Assembly: GCA_044377735.1 (NCBI GenBank)
Contig: JBILYK010000007.1
Location: 1-64,000, forward strand
Direction: 5' to 3'
Source: Tabrizicola_A sp044377735
GTDB lineage: Bacteria; Pseudomonadota; Alphaproteobacteria; Rhodobacterales; Rhodobacteraceae
Length of the DNA stretch: 64,000 nt
Under the pieces are notes generated by a model. The model made no database searches. It had not been told where the DNA came from and was given only the letters and a program-made list of their open reading frames with translations. The position numbers were made by a program, and so were the translations under genes. Shown in pieces: positions 51,290 to 60,951 of this stretch. The first letter of the stretch is position 1. Each line of letters starts with the position of its first letter.

Positions 51290-52912
51290 TCACGGCATCA
51301 ATTTGGCCACGGCGCGCAGTTCAAACTTCTGGATCTTCCCGGTCGAGGTTTTGGGCAATTCGGCAAAGACCACATGTTTGGGGGTCTTGAACCCGGCCAG
51401 ACGCGTACGGCAATGGGCGATCAGATCGGCCTCGGTGGCGGTGCTGCCCGGCTTCAACTCGACAAAAGCGCAAGGCACCTCGCCCCATTTGTCATCGGGC
51501 TTGGCCACCACGGCACAAAGGCTGACGGCGGGGTGGTGCATCAAGGCACCCTCCACCTCGACCGAACTGACATTCTCGCCGCCTGAAATGATGATGTCTT
51601 TCGCCCGGTCGGTGATCTTCAAATAGCCATCAGGGTGCTGGAACGCGATGTCGCCAGACCGGAACCAGCCGCCCTTGAATGCCTCGGCTGTCGCGCTCGG
51701 GTTCTTGTAATAGCCCTTCATCACCATATTGCCGCGCATCGCAATCTCGCCCAGATGGGCGGCGTCGCGCGGCACGGGGGTGCCGTGGCTGTCGTGCACT
51801 TCGGCCCCTTCCAGCATCGCCATTGCCACCCCGGTGCGCGCCTTCAGCGCGGCGCGGTCGTCGCCGGTGGTGTCGTCCCAAGCGGGCTGCCACAGACATT
51901 CGGTGGCAGGGCCATAGGTTTCGGTCAGGCCGTACACTTGGGTCACGTTAAAACCCAAGGGTTCAAAGGCGGCAAGGGTGGCAGCCGGGGGCGGGGCCCC
52001 GGCGGTGAACACCTCAACCACATGCGAGAAGCCCCGGCGCTCCTCCTCTTTGCAGTTGATGATCGTGTTCAGAACAATCGGCGCGCCGCCGAAATGGGTG
52101 ACGCCCTCATCGGCAATCGCGTCATAGATCGCCTTGGCCGTGATGTCGCGACAACAGACCAGCGTGCCGCCCATCATTGGCACCATCCAAGTGTGGCACC
52201 AGCCATTGCAGTGAAACAAGGGCACGATGGTCAGGTAGACCGGGAACAACTGCATTCGCCAGCCCAGCGCATTGGCGGTGGTGGACAGATAGGCCCCGCG
52301 GTGGTGATAAACCACACCCTTCGGCCGCCCGGTGGTGCCAGAGGTGTAGTTGATCGCGATGGATTCCCACTCATCCTCGGGCATGATCCAAGGGGCTGAC
52401 GGGTCGCCCTTGGCCAAAAGCTCCTCATAGGTCAGATAGGCGCCCGAGGCGGCAAAGCCATGATCGACCACTTCGATGATCTCGGGAGCCGTGCCCTCCA
52501 TCCGGCGGATCGCCTCTTGCGCAAGTGGCAGAAACGCCGTGTCGCAGAGCACAATCTTCGCCCCCGCATGGCCAAAGATATAGGCGACGGTGTCGGCATC
52601 CAGCCGCGTGTTGATGGTGTTCAACACCGCTCCGCAGGCGGGCACACCGAAATGCGCCTCGGCCTGGGCTGGGATGTTCGGCAAAAGGGTGGCTACCACA
52701 TCGCCGGGAAGAATGCCGTGCCCGGCCAGCGCGCTGGCCAATAGGCTGACGCGCGCGGCATAGTCGGCATAGCTGAGCCGGGTGGATTTCCACACCACCG
52801 CGGTCCGGGTGGCAAACACATCCGCCGCACGGCGCAGATGCGACAAGGGCGTCAACGCGACAAAATTCGCCGCTGTCTTACCAAGTCCGGTTTCATCTGC
52901 CAGCCAACCCAT
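51290..52912 (-). CDS. AMP-binding acyl-CoA ligase
   Basis: 540 aa. ATP/AMP motif NYTSGTTGRPKGVVYHHRG, A5 region YGLTETYGPA, A8 hinge LKITDRAKDIIISGGENVSS, and A10 lysine in KTSTGKIQKFELR. It resembles medium/short-chain and DmdB-like (methylmercaptopropionate-CoA) ligases, given HCNGWCHTWMVPMMGGT. The precise acid is unproven. Stops against the MarR gene with no gap. Confidence 0.92.
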   Translation of the reverse strand: MGWLADETGLGKTAANFVALTPLSHLRRAADVFATRTAVVWKSTRLSYADYAARVSLLASALAGHGILPGDVVATLLPNIPAQAEAHFGVPACGAVLNTINTRLDADTVAYIFGHAGAKIVLCDTAFLPLAQEAIRRMEGTAPEIIEVVDHGFAASGAYLTYEELLAKGDPSAPWIMPEDEWESIAINYTSGTTGRPKGVVYHHRGAYLSTTANALGWRMQLFPVYLTIVPLFHCNGWCHTWMVPMMGGTLVCCRDITAKAIYDAIADEGVTHFGGAPIVLNTIINCKEEERRGFSHVVEVFTAGAPPPAATLAAFEPLGFNVTQVYGLTETYGPATECLWQPAWDDTTGDDRAALKARTGVAMAMLEGAEVHDSHGTPVPRDAAHLGEIAMRGNMVMKGYYKNPSATAEAFKGGWFRSGDIAFQHPDGYLKITDRAKDIIISGGENVSSVEVEGALMHHPAVSLCAVVAKPDDKWGEVPCAFVELKPGSTATEADLIAHCRTRLAGFKTPKHVVFAELPKTSTGKIQKFELRAVAKLMP

Positions 52913-53006
52913 CTCGTCCCCCGGAATGTCGCGATATGTCGCTTTTCGGCGGGCAGTTTGCGAAGGATCGTCGCAGATGTGAAGGCGAAATGCGAAGGAT
53001 CAGCCC

Positions 53007-53927
53007 ATGACTGCGACCAAAGACCGAACGCTGATGGCCGCCGGGCTGATTTCCGTCTACGCCTTCGTGATCGGATTCACCGACAATTACGTCCGCGTGA
53101 TCGCCGAAGAGGCGGGGCTGTGGCAGTTCCACTTTACCCGGTCTTGCATGACGGCGGTGCTCTTGGGCCTTGGGGTGGCGATTTGGGGCTTTCGGGTGCG
53201 GCCGCGGAGTTGGCGGGCGGTGGTCGCACGCTCGGCCATTCACGGATCGGCCATGGTGATTTACTTCGGGGCGCTGGCGTTCTTGGATGTGGCGCTGGTG
53301 GCGGCGGGGCTCTTCACCGCGCCGATCTGGGTCTTGCTGATATCCCGCTTTGCCTATGGCCATGCGATCGGGCCGGTGCAGGTGATGGCGGTGGCTTTGG
53401 GCTTTGTCGGCGTCATTCTTGTTTTGGGGCCCGAGGCGCTGGGTGGAGCGTCGATGGCTGCACTTTTGCCGATCATCGCCGGGGCGCTTTATGCCTTGGG
53501 CAATATCGCCACCCGCGAATGGTGCGGCGAGGAAAGCGCGCAGACGCTGTTGGCCGGGTTCTTCGGTGCGCTCGGGGTGATTGGCGCGGTTGGCATGGTG
53601 GCCTTGACGCTGTTTCCGCTGGAGGTGCCTGTCGGGCCCGACGGGTTCTTACAGCGCGGGCCGGTCTGGCCCTCGGGTGAGTTCTATTTCTGGACCTTCG
53701 TGCAGGCCGCTGGCAGCCTGATCGGTGTCGGCTTCATGATCCGCGCCTATCAGATCACCGATGCCAGCCGGGCCTCGGTGCTGGAATATGTCATCTTGCC
53801 GGCCAGTGCCTTTTGGACATGGGTCATCTGGGGCAAGGGGCTGGAGCCGCTGGCGGTTTTGGGCATGGTGCTGATCGTGGCGGCGGGCACGCTGATTGCG
53901 CTGCGCGCCAAGGCGGCAGAGGCTTAG
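53007..53927 (+). CDS. DMT-superfamily (EamA) transporter
   Basis: 306 aa with ten predicted membrane helices in two EamA repeats. N-terminal VYAFVIGFTDNYVRVIAEEAGLWQFHFTR; second half ALYALGNIATREWCGEESAQT. Exports or imports an unknown metabolite. The last 4 bases overlap the convergent tdk gene. Confidence 0.9.
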   Translation: MTATKDRTLMAAGLISVYAFVIGFTDNYVRVIAEEAGLWQFHFTRSCMTAVLLGLGVAIWGFRVRPRSWRAVVARSAIHGSAMVIYFGALAFLDVALVAAGLFTAPIWVLLISRFAYGHAIGPVQVMAVALGFVGVILVLGPEALGGASMAALLPIIAGALYALGNIATREWCGEESAQTLLAGFFGALGVIGAVGMVALTLFPLEVPVGPDGFLQRGPVWPSGEFYFWTFVQAAGSLIGVGFMIRAYQITDASRASVLEYVILPASAFWTWVIWGKGLEPLAVLGMVLIVAAGTLIALRAKAAEA

Positions 53928-54502
53928 TCGCCGACCGCTTGCCGCCAGTGGCGGCGGCACAGGCTTTGATAGGTCTCATTGCCGCCGATCACCACCTGCT
54001 CACCGTCTTTCAACGGGCGGCCATCGGGGCCCTTGCGGACCACCATCGTGGCCTTTTTCCCGCAATGGCAGATCGTGCGCACCTCGCGCATTTCATCTGC
54101 CAAAGCCAGAAGCGCTGCCGATCCGGGAAAGAGATCGCCGCGAAAATCCACCCGCAGCCCATAACACATCACCGGCACGCCCAGATCATCCACCGCGCGG
54201 GCCAGTTGCCATACCTGCGCTTTCGACAGGAACTGCGCTTCGTCGACAAAGACGCAAGCTACTTTGTCTTGGGCAAAGTGGGCCCGCAGCTTGGCAAACA
54301 TATCCTCATTCAGCGCGAAGGTATCGGCGGGCTCGCCAATGCCGATTCGGCTGGCGATGCGACCCTCGCCGGCGCGGTTGTCAAACTGCGCAGTGATGAG
54401 ATAGGTTGCCATCCCGCCTTCGCGGTAGTTGTGGGCAGCCTGCAAAAGCAGGGTCGATTTGCCTGCATTCATCGTGGAATAATTGAAGTAAAGCTTGGCC
54501 AT
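53924..54502 (-). CDS. tdk: Thymidine kinase
   Basis: 192 aa, the size of type II bacterial thymidine kinases. P-loop YSTMNAGKSTLLLQ, Walker B/active Glu VFVDEAQFL, thymidine lid GLRVDFRGDLF, zinc cysteines in ICHCGKKA with a second pair reduced to the SLCRRH region. The start at 54502 matches MAKLYFNYS, the family N-terminus. Salvages thymidine. Confidence 0.95.
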   Translation of the reverse strand: MAKLYFNYSTMNAGKSTLLLQAAHNYREGGMATYLITAQFDNRAGEGRIASRIGIGEPADTFALNEDMFAKLRAHFAQDKVACVFVDEAQFLSKAQVWQLARAVDDLGVPVMCYGLRVDFRGDLFPGSAALLALADEMREVRTICHCGKKATMVVRKGPDGRPLKDGEQVVIGGNETYQSLCRRHWRQAVGD

Positions 54503-54607
54503 GGCGCGGTGTAACCCAAGGGGAGACCGTCGCGCAAGACCGAGGGAGGCGGTGAAAAAAGGGGGAAGGCAGGGGAGCGCGGGGACCCCTTCAGCAAAAC
54601 CATTCAA

Positions 54608-54653
54608 TCGAACCATTGGTTCGAAGATGCAACCCTTCAAGATGCTGAAGGGT
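54608..54653. other. Two hairpins in the tdk/hypothetical divergent gap
   Basis: TCGAACCA-T-TGGTTCGA (54608-54624) and ACCCTTCA-AGATGC-TGAAGGGT (54632-54653). The rest of the 374-bp gap 54503-54876 shows no gene I can support, apart from promoter-like AT-rich stretches near 54780-54840. Confidence 0.6.
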
Positions 54654-54876
54654 CCACCGCGCTGCCTTTGAAACCACAGACCAAGGCCACCTTTAAAATG
54701 AGCAACAACTCGGCAGACCCCCACCCACACCAGCGCTGGGGACGCCGGCCACTCGTTACTGCTCCGGGCTTGCCGGAACACCTTTATTCATGACAAACGA
54801 TTGTCAGTCTATTAATGGGAAAAGAGTTTCCAAATTCCCCCGGATTTCCCCGGATGGCAATTGCAAAGGTCTTAAG

Positions 54877-55329
54877 ATGAGTATTGCCAGCTATTTGAAA
54901 AAGCATTGCGAGGCGCTGGTCAAAGATGTGGGCATCGAGGCGGCCTGTGAGATCACCGGCAAATCGAAGGCGACGCTTGGCCGCTATTACTCGGACAATG
55001 ACGAGCACGGCGACCGGTTCATGCCCGTCGATGTGGTTGCCCAGTTGGAAGGTGCCGCGCGGTTCCCTCATGTGACCTCGGCACTGGCCGATCTGCGGGG
55101 AATCACGCTGTCTTATGACAGCGAGCGGCGCGATGCGACCTCAAGCGGGGTCAATCAGGATGTGGTGCAGCTTGCGCAGCGCTTTGCTGTTTTGATGAGC
55201 GAATACAATTCCGCCATCAGTGATGGCAAGATTTCGTTCAACGAAGCCAAGCGGCTTTTGCGCGAAACCTTGGCGCTGCAGCAGGTGCTTTTGGAGATGA
55301 AGCTTAACCTTGAAGAAGAGGCGCAATAG
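54877..55329 (+). CDS. Conserved hypothetical protein, possible DNA-binding helical protein
   Basis: 150 aa: MSIASYLKKHCEALVKDVGIEAACEITGKSKATLGRYYSDNDEHGDRFMPVDVVAQLEGAARFPHVTSALADL. The first 60 residues look like a helix-turn-helix (EAACEITGKSKATLGRYY), as in phage CII-like regulators. The C-terminus is helical (FNEAKRLLRETLALQQVLLEMKLNLEE). Start 54877 is chosen over 54790 for the cleaner N-terminus. No function known. Confidence 0.7.
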   Translation: MSIASYLKKHCEALVKDVGIEAACEITGKSKATLGRYYSDNDEHGDRFMPVDVVAQLEGAARFPHVTSALADLRGITLSYDSERRDATSSGVNQDVVQLAQRFAVLMSEYNSAISDGKISFNEAKRLLRETLALQQVLLEMKLNLEEEAQ

Positions 55330-55368
55330 GCCGGGAAGCCCGGCTTATTGCGGTTTAGCTTCAGCGCG

Positions 55369-56724
55369 TCATGCCTGACGGGGCTTCGGCCGGGCGCCAT
55401 CACGGCGTGGCGGCTGACCGCCACCGGCGGGGCGGCCTTGCGGCCGGGCACCGAATTTGGACGCGGGGCGCGCGCCTGGGGCTTTGGAGGCGGGCGGTTC
55501 GCTGCCTTTTTTCTGCCCGCCGGTGCGACCGCCGCCGCTGGGGCGCTGACCGCGGTTCTGACCCGGTTTCGGGGCCGCTGCCACCATCTCGGCCGACCAA
55601 GGCGCGCCGCCCAGAACCGGGATCGGCTTTTTCAGCACCTTTTCGATGGCGCGCAATTCGTCCATCTCGGCGGGCGCGCAGAAGGCCACGGCCGTGCCGT
55701 CAGCCCCGGCGCGCGCTGTGCGGCCGATGCGGTGGACATAGTTTTCCGGCACATTCGGCATGTCGTAGTTGTAGACATGGCGGACCGTCGGAATATCAAT
55801 CCCGCGTGCCGCGACATCCGTGGCCACCAGAACGTCCAACTCACCGCCCTTGAACTCGGCCAAGGTGCGTTCGCGTTGGTTCTGGCTTTTGTTGCCGTGG
55901 ATCGACCCAGCCTTAAAGCCCCAGGACACTAGCAGCTTCATCAGCTTTTCCGACCCATGCTTGGTGCGACCAAAGACAAGCGCTTGTTCGGTTGGGTGCT
56001 TGCGCAGGTATTCTTCCAGAAGCTTGGCCTTGTCGCCCATCGGAATGTAATGCACGCCCTGCACGATCTTTTCGATTGGTTTGCCGGGGGTCGAGACCTG
56101 CACGCGCACGGGGTTGTGCAGGTAGGTGTCAGCAATTTCTTCGATATCCTTGGGCATGGTGGCCGAGAACAGAAGGGTCTGACGGCGCTGCGGAATGTGC
56201 TTGGCGATTTTGCGCAAGGAGTGGATGAACCCCATGTCGAGCATATGGTCCGCCTCGTCCAAGACGAGATAGCCACATTTCTCAAGGCTGACGTTGCCCT
56301 GCTCCAGATGGTCGATCAACCGGCCGGGGGTGGCGACAAGAACATCACTGCCACGCGACAGGGCTTGCGCCTGCTTGAACACCGAAGCCCCACCCACCAC
56401 CATGGTGACCTTCACCGAGGTGCCTTTGGTGAACACTTCGAGATTGTCCTTGATCTGAATGATCAACTCTCGCGTCGGCGCAAGTATCAGGGCGCGGACA
56501 TGTTTCGGCCCCGGCGGATGGCCAAGATCAAGGATGCGGTGCAGAAGCGGCAGGCCAAAGGCCGCCGTTTTGCCGGTGCCGGTTTGCGCCAGACCCATCA
56601 GGTCGGAGCCCTTCATGATATGGGGGATGGCCTGCGCCTGAATGGGCGTCGGCGTTTTCAGGTTGGTTTTTTCCAAAGCCTTCAGAATCGAAGGGGAAAG
56701 GCCGAGATCGGCAAAAGTGGTCAT
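55369..56724 (-). CDS. DEAD-box RNA helicase (RhlE-like)
   Basis: 451 aa. Q motif TPTPIQAQAIP, motif I AQTGTGKT, Ia PTRELIIQI, II DEAD (VLDEADHMLD), III SAT, V RGIDIPTVRHVYNYD, VI HRIGRTARAG. The C-terminal 75 residues are Gly/Pro/Arg-rich (GGGRTGGQKKGSEPP, RPASKFGARPQGRP), an RNA-binding tail. Participates in ribosome assembly or RNA decay. Confidence 0.95.
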   Translation of the reverse strand: MTTFADLGLSPSILKALEKTNLKTPTPIQAQAIPHIMKGSDLMGLAQTGTGKTAAFGLPLLHRILDLGHPPGPKHVRALILAPTRELIIQIKDNLEVFTKGTSVKVTMVVGGASVFKQAQALSRGSDVLVATPGRLIDHLEQGNVSLEKCGYLVLDEADHMLDMGFIHSLRKIAKHIPQRRQTLLFSATMPKDIEEIADTYLHNPVRVQVSTPGKPIEKIVQGVHYIPMGDKAKLLEEYLRKHPTEQALVFGRTKHGSEKLMKLLVSWGFKAGSIHGNKSQNQRERTLAEFKGGELDVLVATDVAARGIDIPTVRHVYNYDMPNVPENYVHRIGRTARAGADGTAVAFCAPAEMDELRAIEKVLKKPIPVLGGAPWSAEMVAAAPKPGQNRGQRPSGGGRTGGQKKGSEPPASKAPGARPASKFGARPQGRPAGGGQPPRRDGARPKPRQA

Positions 56725-56930
56725 TGGGTCGTCCGTTCAACAAAAGGCAACCAACACTCGCCCCACCGCGTCTTGCGGGCAGGCCGTGCAGGAGGGGTTA
56801 CCTTGCGTGAAGGGGGAACCTGGCCCGGCATCCCCTTGTCCTCACGCGGGACCGGATGGTTGGGCTGAGTGGCAGATGGGGGTTTTGGGCTGCTAAGTCA
56901 ACCCTTGCATGAGATCGGGGTGCCGCATCG

Positions 56931-59651
56931 CTAAGCTCGCCGCCCTGCCCAGCGGTTCAGCCAGGCAAGTCCGGCCAATGACAGGCCCAACCCGGCAAAG
57001 CTGACCACGCGGGTCAGCCCTGTCAGGCCCGAGGCATCCAGGAAGAACACCTTGGCCACCGTCAGCCCGATCACCGTCATCGCGATGCGGCGCAATAGGT
57101 CGGACCGTTTGGCAATGGCCTGATACAAAAGCCCCGCTCCCAAGAGCATCATGGCAAGGGTGTAGCTGTAAAGCTCACCCTGCGTCACACCCGATGCGCC
57201 CAACCAGTCGCCTTGCCAAACGCGGCGAATCTCAAGACCGGTGTAAACGGCCAGAAGGCCCGCGCCGAGGATGACAACCATGAGCCGGATCCTGCGGCCA
57301 AGGCCCGGCTGTTTCCAGCCTGCCAGCAGCAAAAGCAGTCCGGGCAGGCCATAGGCCACAAAAAGTGTGTCCAAAAGGAAGGGGCCGCTTACCACACCGC
57401 TGGAATCTTCAGGCCCCCAGCTGAAGAGCGGGTTGGCAAAGCTGAGCGCGCCCAGAAGCCCCAGACCGGTAAGGATGCCGCCAAGTGTCGCCAGACTGCG
57501 GCGCAGGGTGGACAGCGCCCCGCCAAGCCGCGCGCGGTAAAGCTGCATAAGCATCAACAGCAGCCATGGCATCGCGTTCAGTGTCAGGCCCCAATGGCTT
57601 TCCAGCCGCCCGCCCGCACCCTGATCCAGCCAGCGGGTGATCAGAACATTGACCAAAAGGGCCGCCAGACCTGCCGCAGCGCTTTCCGCCACGGCCTTGG
57701 CCATTGGCCGCTCCAGCGGGCGCAACAGCCGCAAACTGGCGATCATGGCGGCGATGGTGCCGCCAAAGGCCAAAAGTACCGGGATCAGATCGGCCGACAA
57801 AGCCCAGCCCAAGCCCGGATCGACCAACAGTCGATAGCCCAGAATCGCCGCTCCAGCCTGCAGGAACAGGCTCATTTCTGGCAGGCGGAAGCGGCGATCA
57901 AGGGCGGCGGCGGTCAGCACCAGCACGGCCAGCGCCAAGGTCAGCGCGGTTTTGGTGGTCAGAAGGAACAGTGCCAGCGCGATCAGCGACAGGGCCGATA
58001 GCGTGGCATAGGCCGTGCGCCGCATCCGCGGCGCATCGGCACGGGCAAAGCGCATGCCCAACGCCACCATAAGTGCGGCCAGCCCGATGATATGCAGCGC
58101 CCAAGGATAAGGGCCAAGCACCTTGGCCGGTTGCCACAACAGCTCCAGCACAAGCGCGCTGACCGGGGCAATCAGCACTGCGCCAAGCGCATAGGGCACG
58201 CCCCAAGACCCTGGCCGCAACGCCCGATAGGCGAACCCGACCGAGATCAGCGCGGCCATCACCAGCACAAGCGAGGCCAAAAGCGAAGGGCTTGCCTCGG
58301 GCGGGCGCAAGGCAAAGGCGGTGGAGGTAAAGTCGCGCCAAAGCGCGCCGCCGTCGGCGCCCTGTGTCGCGATGGCGGCGATCAGGGCAAGGCTGGGCAT
58401 CAGGGCAAGGTCATCCAACCCTTCGGCCCGCTCTGCCCACCAAAGCAGCAATACGGCCAGCCCCGTAAGGCCTGCGAGCGCCAGCATGGCGGTGTCTGCC
58501 GTGCGGTTGGTCATGAAAAAGAGCCCAATGGTCGAGGCAAGGACCGCCCCCGCGACCAGCCGCACCGGGAAGGGTGGCCAGCCAGCCTTGCCCTTCATGG
58601 CAAGGCACGGCAGCGTGGCGGGCCCGGCTTGCGCCGGGATTAGGCGCAGTTCGGGTAAGGTGGCGGCCAGCATCACCAGCGCCAGAAGCTGTGCCACCCA
58701 GCCCGGCCCGCTGCCGCCACCCATTTGGATCAGGGTGCCGCCCGCATAGCCCAGCACCAGCGCCAGCACCGACACCCACGCCCAACGGCGCAGCGCATCA
58801 ACTCCAAGGCCAACGGCGGCGATTAGGGTAAAATAGGCGTAAAGCCAGTCAACGCTGTCCGAGGCTCCGCCGACGATGAAGGGGGCCACTGTCGCACCGA
58901 TCATCCCGACCGCCACCAAAAGCGGGCCCGAGAACCAGCCGAGCCCCACGGCAAGCGCCGCCGTGGCCAGATGCCCGGCAAAGGCCGTGCCCGGCCCGAT
59001 CAGGCCATAAAGCTGTCGTGCGGCAAGGACGGCGGCAAAGAGGGTGACGATCCCCGCGCCTGAAAACACCGAAGGCAGGAAGGCTGTCGCGCCCGACCCC
59101 TCATCTCCATCGCGGCGGCGCAGCCATTCGCCCGCGCCAACCAGCGCCGCGCCGAAGGCCAAGGCGGCCAGCACCCGTAGTCCGGGCGGCAAAAGCCCAC
59201 GCTCCATGCCATGTTGCACAAAAAAGATCCCGGCCAGCGCCAAGGAGGCGGCTGAGACGGCGTAAACCCAGTTGTCGCGCAGCCAAGCGGCAAAGCTTGT
59301 CAACCGATCTGCCCGCACCACGAGGGGCCGGCTCTGGTCTGGCCTGTGCTTGTCGGCCTTGGCGACAAGATTGGCTGGGATGCGTTCCCAGGGTCCAGCC
59401 TCGGCCAAGTTTGGCATGGGTTCGATGGAAAGGGGTGCTGCTGGCGCTGGCGGCGGTTCTGGGGTGACTGCCGTCGCGGCGGGTTCTGGTGTGTCCCTCG
59501 CGGCAACCGTGGTGGCGGCTGGCGCGGCGGTCCGCTCGGTCTCAAGCCGCGCAACGCGGGACTTGAGACCCGCGACCTGCACCAAAAGCACGATGATCGA
59601 CACCAGAATGGCCAGAACGATCAAAATCGCTAGGACGATGATATCATACAC
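56931..59651 (-). CDS. DUF2339 polytopic membrane protein
   Basis: 906 aa. Short N-terminal anchor followed by a heptad region (LKSRVARLETE), a Pro/Ala-rich linker, then more than 20 predicted membrane helices from about residue 130 to the end (for example GALLVLLLWWAE, ALALFLLTTKTALTLALAVLVLTAA). This is the DUF2339 architecture; role unknown, possibly lipid or polymer transport. Confidence 0.88.
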   Translation of the reverse strand: MYDIIVLAILIVLAILVSIIVLLVQVAGLKSRVARLETERTAAPAATTVAARDTPEPAATAVTPEPPPAPAAPLSIEPMPNLAEAGPWERIPANLVAKADKHRPDQSRPLVVRADRLTSFAAWLRDNWVYAVSAASLALAGIFFVQHGMERGLLPPGLRVLAALAFGAALVGAGEWLRRRDGDEGSGATAFLPSVFSGAGIVTLFAAVLAARQLYGLIGPGTAFAGHLATAALAVGLGWFSGPLLVAVGMIGATVAPFIVGGASDSVDWLYAYFTLIAAVGLGVDALRRWAWVSVLALVLGYAGGTLIQMGGGSGPGWVAQLLALVMLAATLPELRLIPAQAGPATLPCLAMKGKAGWPPFPVRLVAGAVLASTIGLFFMTNRTADTAMLALAGLTGLAVLLLWWAERAEGLDDLALMPSLALIAAIATQGADGGALWRDFTSTAFALRPPEASPSLLASLVLVMAALISVGFAYRALRPGSWGVPYALGAVLIAPVSALVLELLWQPAKVLGPYPWALHIIGLAALMVALGMRFARADAPRMRRTAYATLSALSLIALALFLLTTKTALTLALAVLVLTAAALDRRFRLPEMSLFLQAGAAILGYRLLVDPGLGWALSADLIPVLLAFGGTIAAMIASLRLLRPLERPMAKAVAESAAAGLAALLVNVLITRWLDQGAGGRLESHWGLTLNAMPWLLLMLMQLYRARLGGALSTLRRSLATLGGILTGLGLLGALSFANPLFSWGPEDSSGVVSGPFLLDTLFVAYGLPGLLLLLAGWKQPGLGRRIRLMVVILGAGLLAVYTGLEIRRVWQGDWLGASGVTQGELYSYTLAMMLLGAGLLYQAIAKRSDLLRRIAMTVIGLTVAKVFFLDASGLTGLTRVVSFAGLGLSLAGLAWLNRWAGRRA

Positions 59652-59749
59652 CTTGCAACCTCATACAATGTCTTGGCCTTTAATGGGGACAACCTATGTT
59701 TGTCTGGGTAACGAGGCAATCCGGGAAATGTCGGAGCAAGGGGAGACAC

Positions 59750-60124
59750 ATGCGTGACGCGTCGGTAAATGTTCTGGGGGGCACGCTGTTGACGTGCTCG
59801 ACCAGCCCTGTGACTGGGTTTTTCCGCAATGGCTGCTGCGACACCGGCCCCGAAGATCGGGGCATTCATACGGTCTGCGCCGTGATGACGGCCGAGTTTC
59901 TGGCCCTGTCGAAATATCTGGGCAATGACCTGTCCACGTCGCGCCCGGAATACGGGTTTGTCGGGCTGAAACCGGGCGACCGCTGGTGCCTCTGCGCGGG
60001 CCGCTTTTTGCAGGCGCATGAGGAGGGGGCAGCACCACGGGTTAACTTGGCCGCCACCCATGTCGCGACACTGAAGGTGGTTCCGCTCGAGATCTTGCGG
60101 CTTTACGCGTCCGAGGCGGGCTGA
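59750..60124 (+). CDS. DUF2237 family protein
   Basis: 124 aa: MRDASVNVLGGTLLTCSTSPVTGFFRNGCCDTGPEDRGIHTVCAVMTAEFLALSKYLGNDLSTSRPEYGFVGLKPGDRWCLCAGRF. The N-terminal LGGxLxxCSxxPxTGFxRNGCC signature is complete. GGGGAGACAC precedes the ATG. Function unknown. Ends inside the convergent XRE gene (22-bp overlap). Confidence 0.9.
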   Translation: MRDASVNVLGGTLLTCSTSPVTGFFRNGCCDTGPEDRGIHTVCAVMTAEFLALSKYLGNDLSTSRPEYGFVGLKPGDRWCLCAGRFLQAHEEGAAPRVNLAATHVATLKVVPLEILRLYASEAG

Positions 60125-60330
60125 TCCCCGTCGACGGCTTCAAGCAGATCGCCAGGTTGGCAGTTCAAGACCTCGCAGAGCCTGGCCAGAGTCTCAAAGC
60201 GAACGCCTTTCACATTGCCTGTCTTAAGCAGGCTTAAGTTCTGCACGCTGATCCCAACACTTTCAGCGAGATCTTTTGACTTCATCTTTCGATGGGCCAA
60301 CAGAACATCCAAACGGACTTCTATCCGCAT
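60103..60330 (-). CDS. XRE-family helix-turn-helix regulator
   Basis: 75 aa: MRIEVRLDVLLAHRKMKSKDLAESVGISVQNLSLLKTGNVKGVRFETLARLCEVLNCQPGDLLEAV. YozG/Cro-like HTH, typical partner of DUF2975-type membrane proteins. Its ATG overlaps by 1 base the stop of the membrane-protein gene. Confidence 0.92.
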   Translation of the reverse strand: MRIEVRLDVLLAHRKMKSKDLAESVGISVQNLSLLKTGNVKGVRFETLARLCEVLNCQPGDLLEAVDGDQPASDA

Positions 60331-60875
60331 CAAATAAACCCTTCGTTCTCTCGTGAGATCCGAATGGACTCGCGCATGATCGCCGCAACCATCAGAAATG
60401 CCAGCCCGCAAAGGATGAGGCCGCCAAGCTCTGTTGTGTACCAAAAGCGCAGCGGCATAGGACCTTCAGGGTTATGCCATGAACGGATCATCGGCGACAA
60501 GGATCCTGCAATCATTGTACAAAGTGCATTTGCGGTGAGAGCCGAACCAAGGCTCATCAGCAACTGGGCGATGCGGGCGTCAAACACCACTCCTTTTTGC
60601 AAGAGCCAAAGCAGGCGTCCGCCCGAGAATAGGCCATACAAGCCAAAGAGCACAACCGGCAACCACACACCAAAAAACACCCATCGGGTGGTCATCGAGA
60701 TCACCGCCTCTGGGTGAACCCAGATGTCCTCATGCCATGTGGCTGGTTCCCAAAAGCAGACCCGCAACAGCCAGTCTAGCGAAAGATACGGATAGCTGAA
60801 AAAGACGGCAGAATAGGGGAGAAACAGGCCCAAAGCCCATCTGCGTATATTATTGTAATGCGCTGAGTTATTCAT
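60330..60875 (-). CDS. DUF2975-like membrane protein
   Basis: 181 aa with four membrane helices (WALGLFLPYSAVFFSY; WVFFGVWLPVVLFGLYGLF; LLMSLGSALTANALCTMIAG; ELGGLILCGLAFLMVAAI). The gene pair membrane protein plus YozG-like XRE is the DUF2975 arrangement, though the sequence is diverged. Probably modulates the regulator's activity. Confidence 0.7.
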   Translation of the reverse strand: MNNSAHYNNIRRWALGLFLPYSAVFFSYPYLSLDWLLRVCFWEPATWHEDIWVHPEAVISMTTRWVFFGVWLPVVLFGLYGLFSGGRLLWLLQKGVVFDARIAQLLMSLGSALTANALCTMIAGSLSPMIRSWHNPEGPMPLRFWYTTELGGLILCGLAFLMVAAIMRESIRISRENEGFI

Positions 60876-60951
60876 GTTTTACTTGATTTATAGTTTGATG
60901 GCATGTATCACTACCACATTACTTGATCAATATCGTCAACAGGAGATTTGC

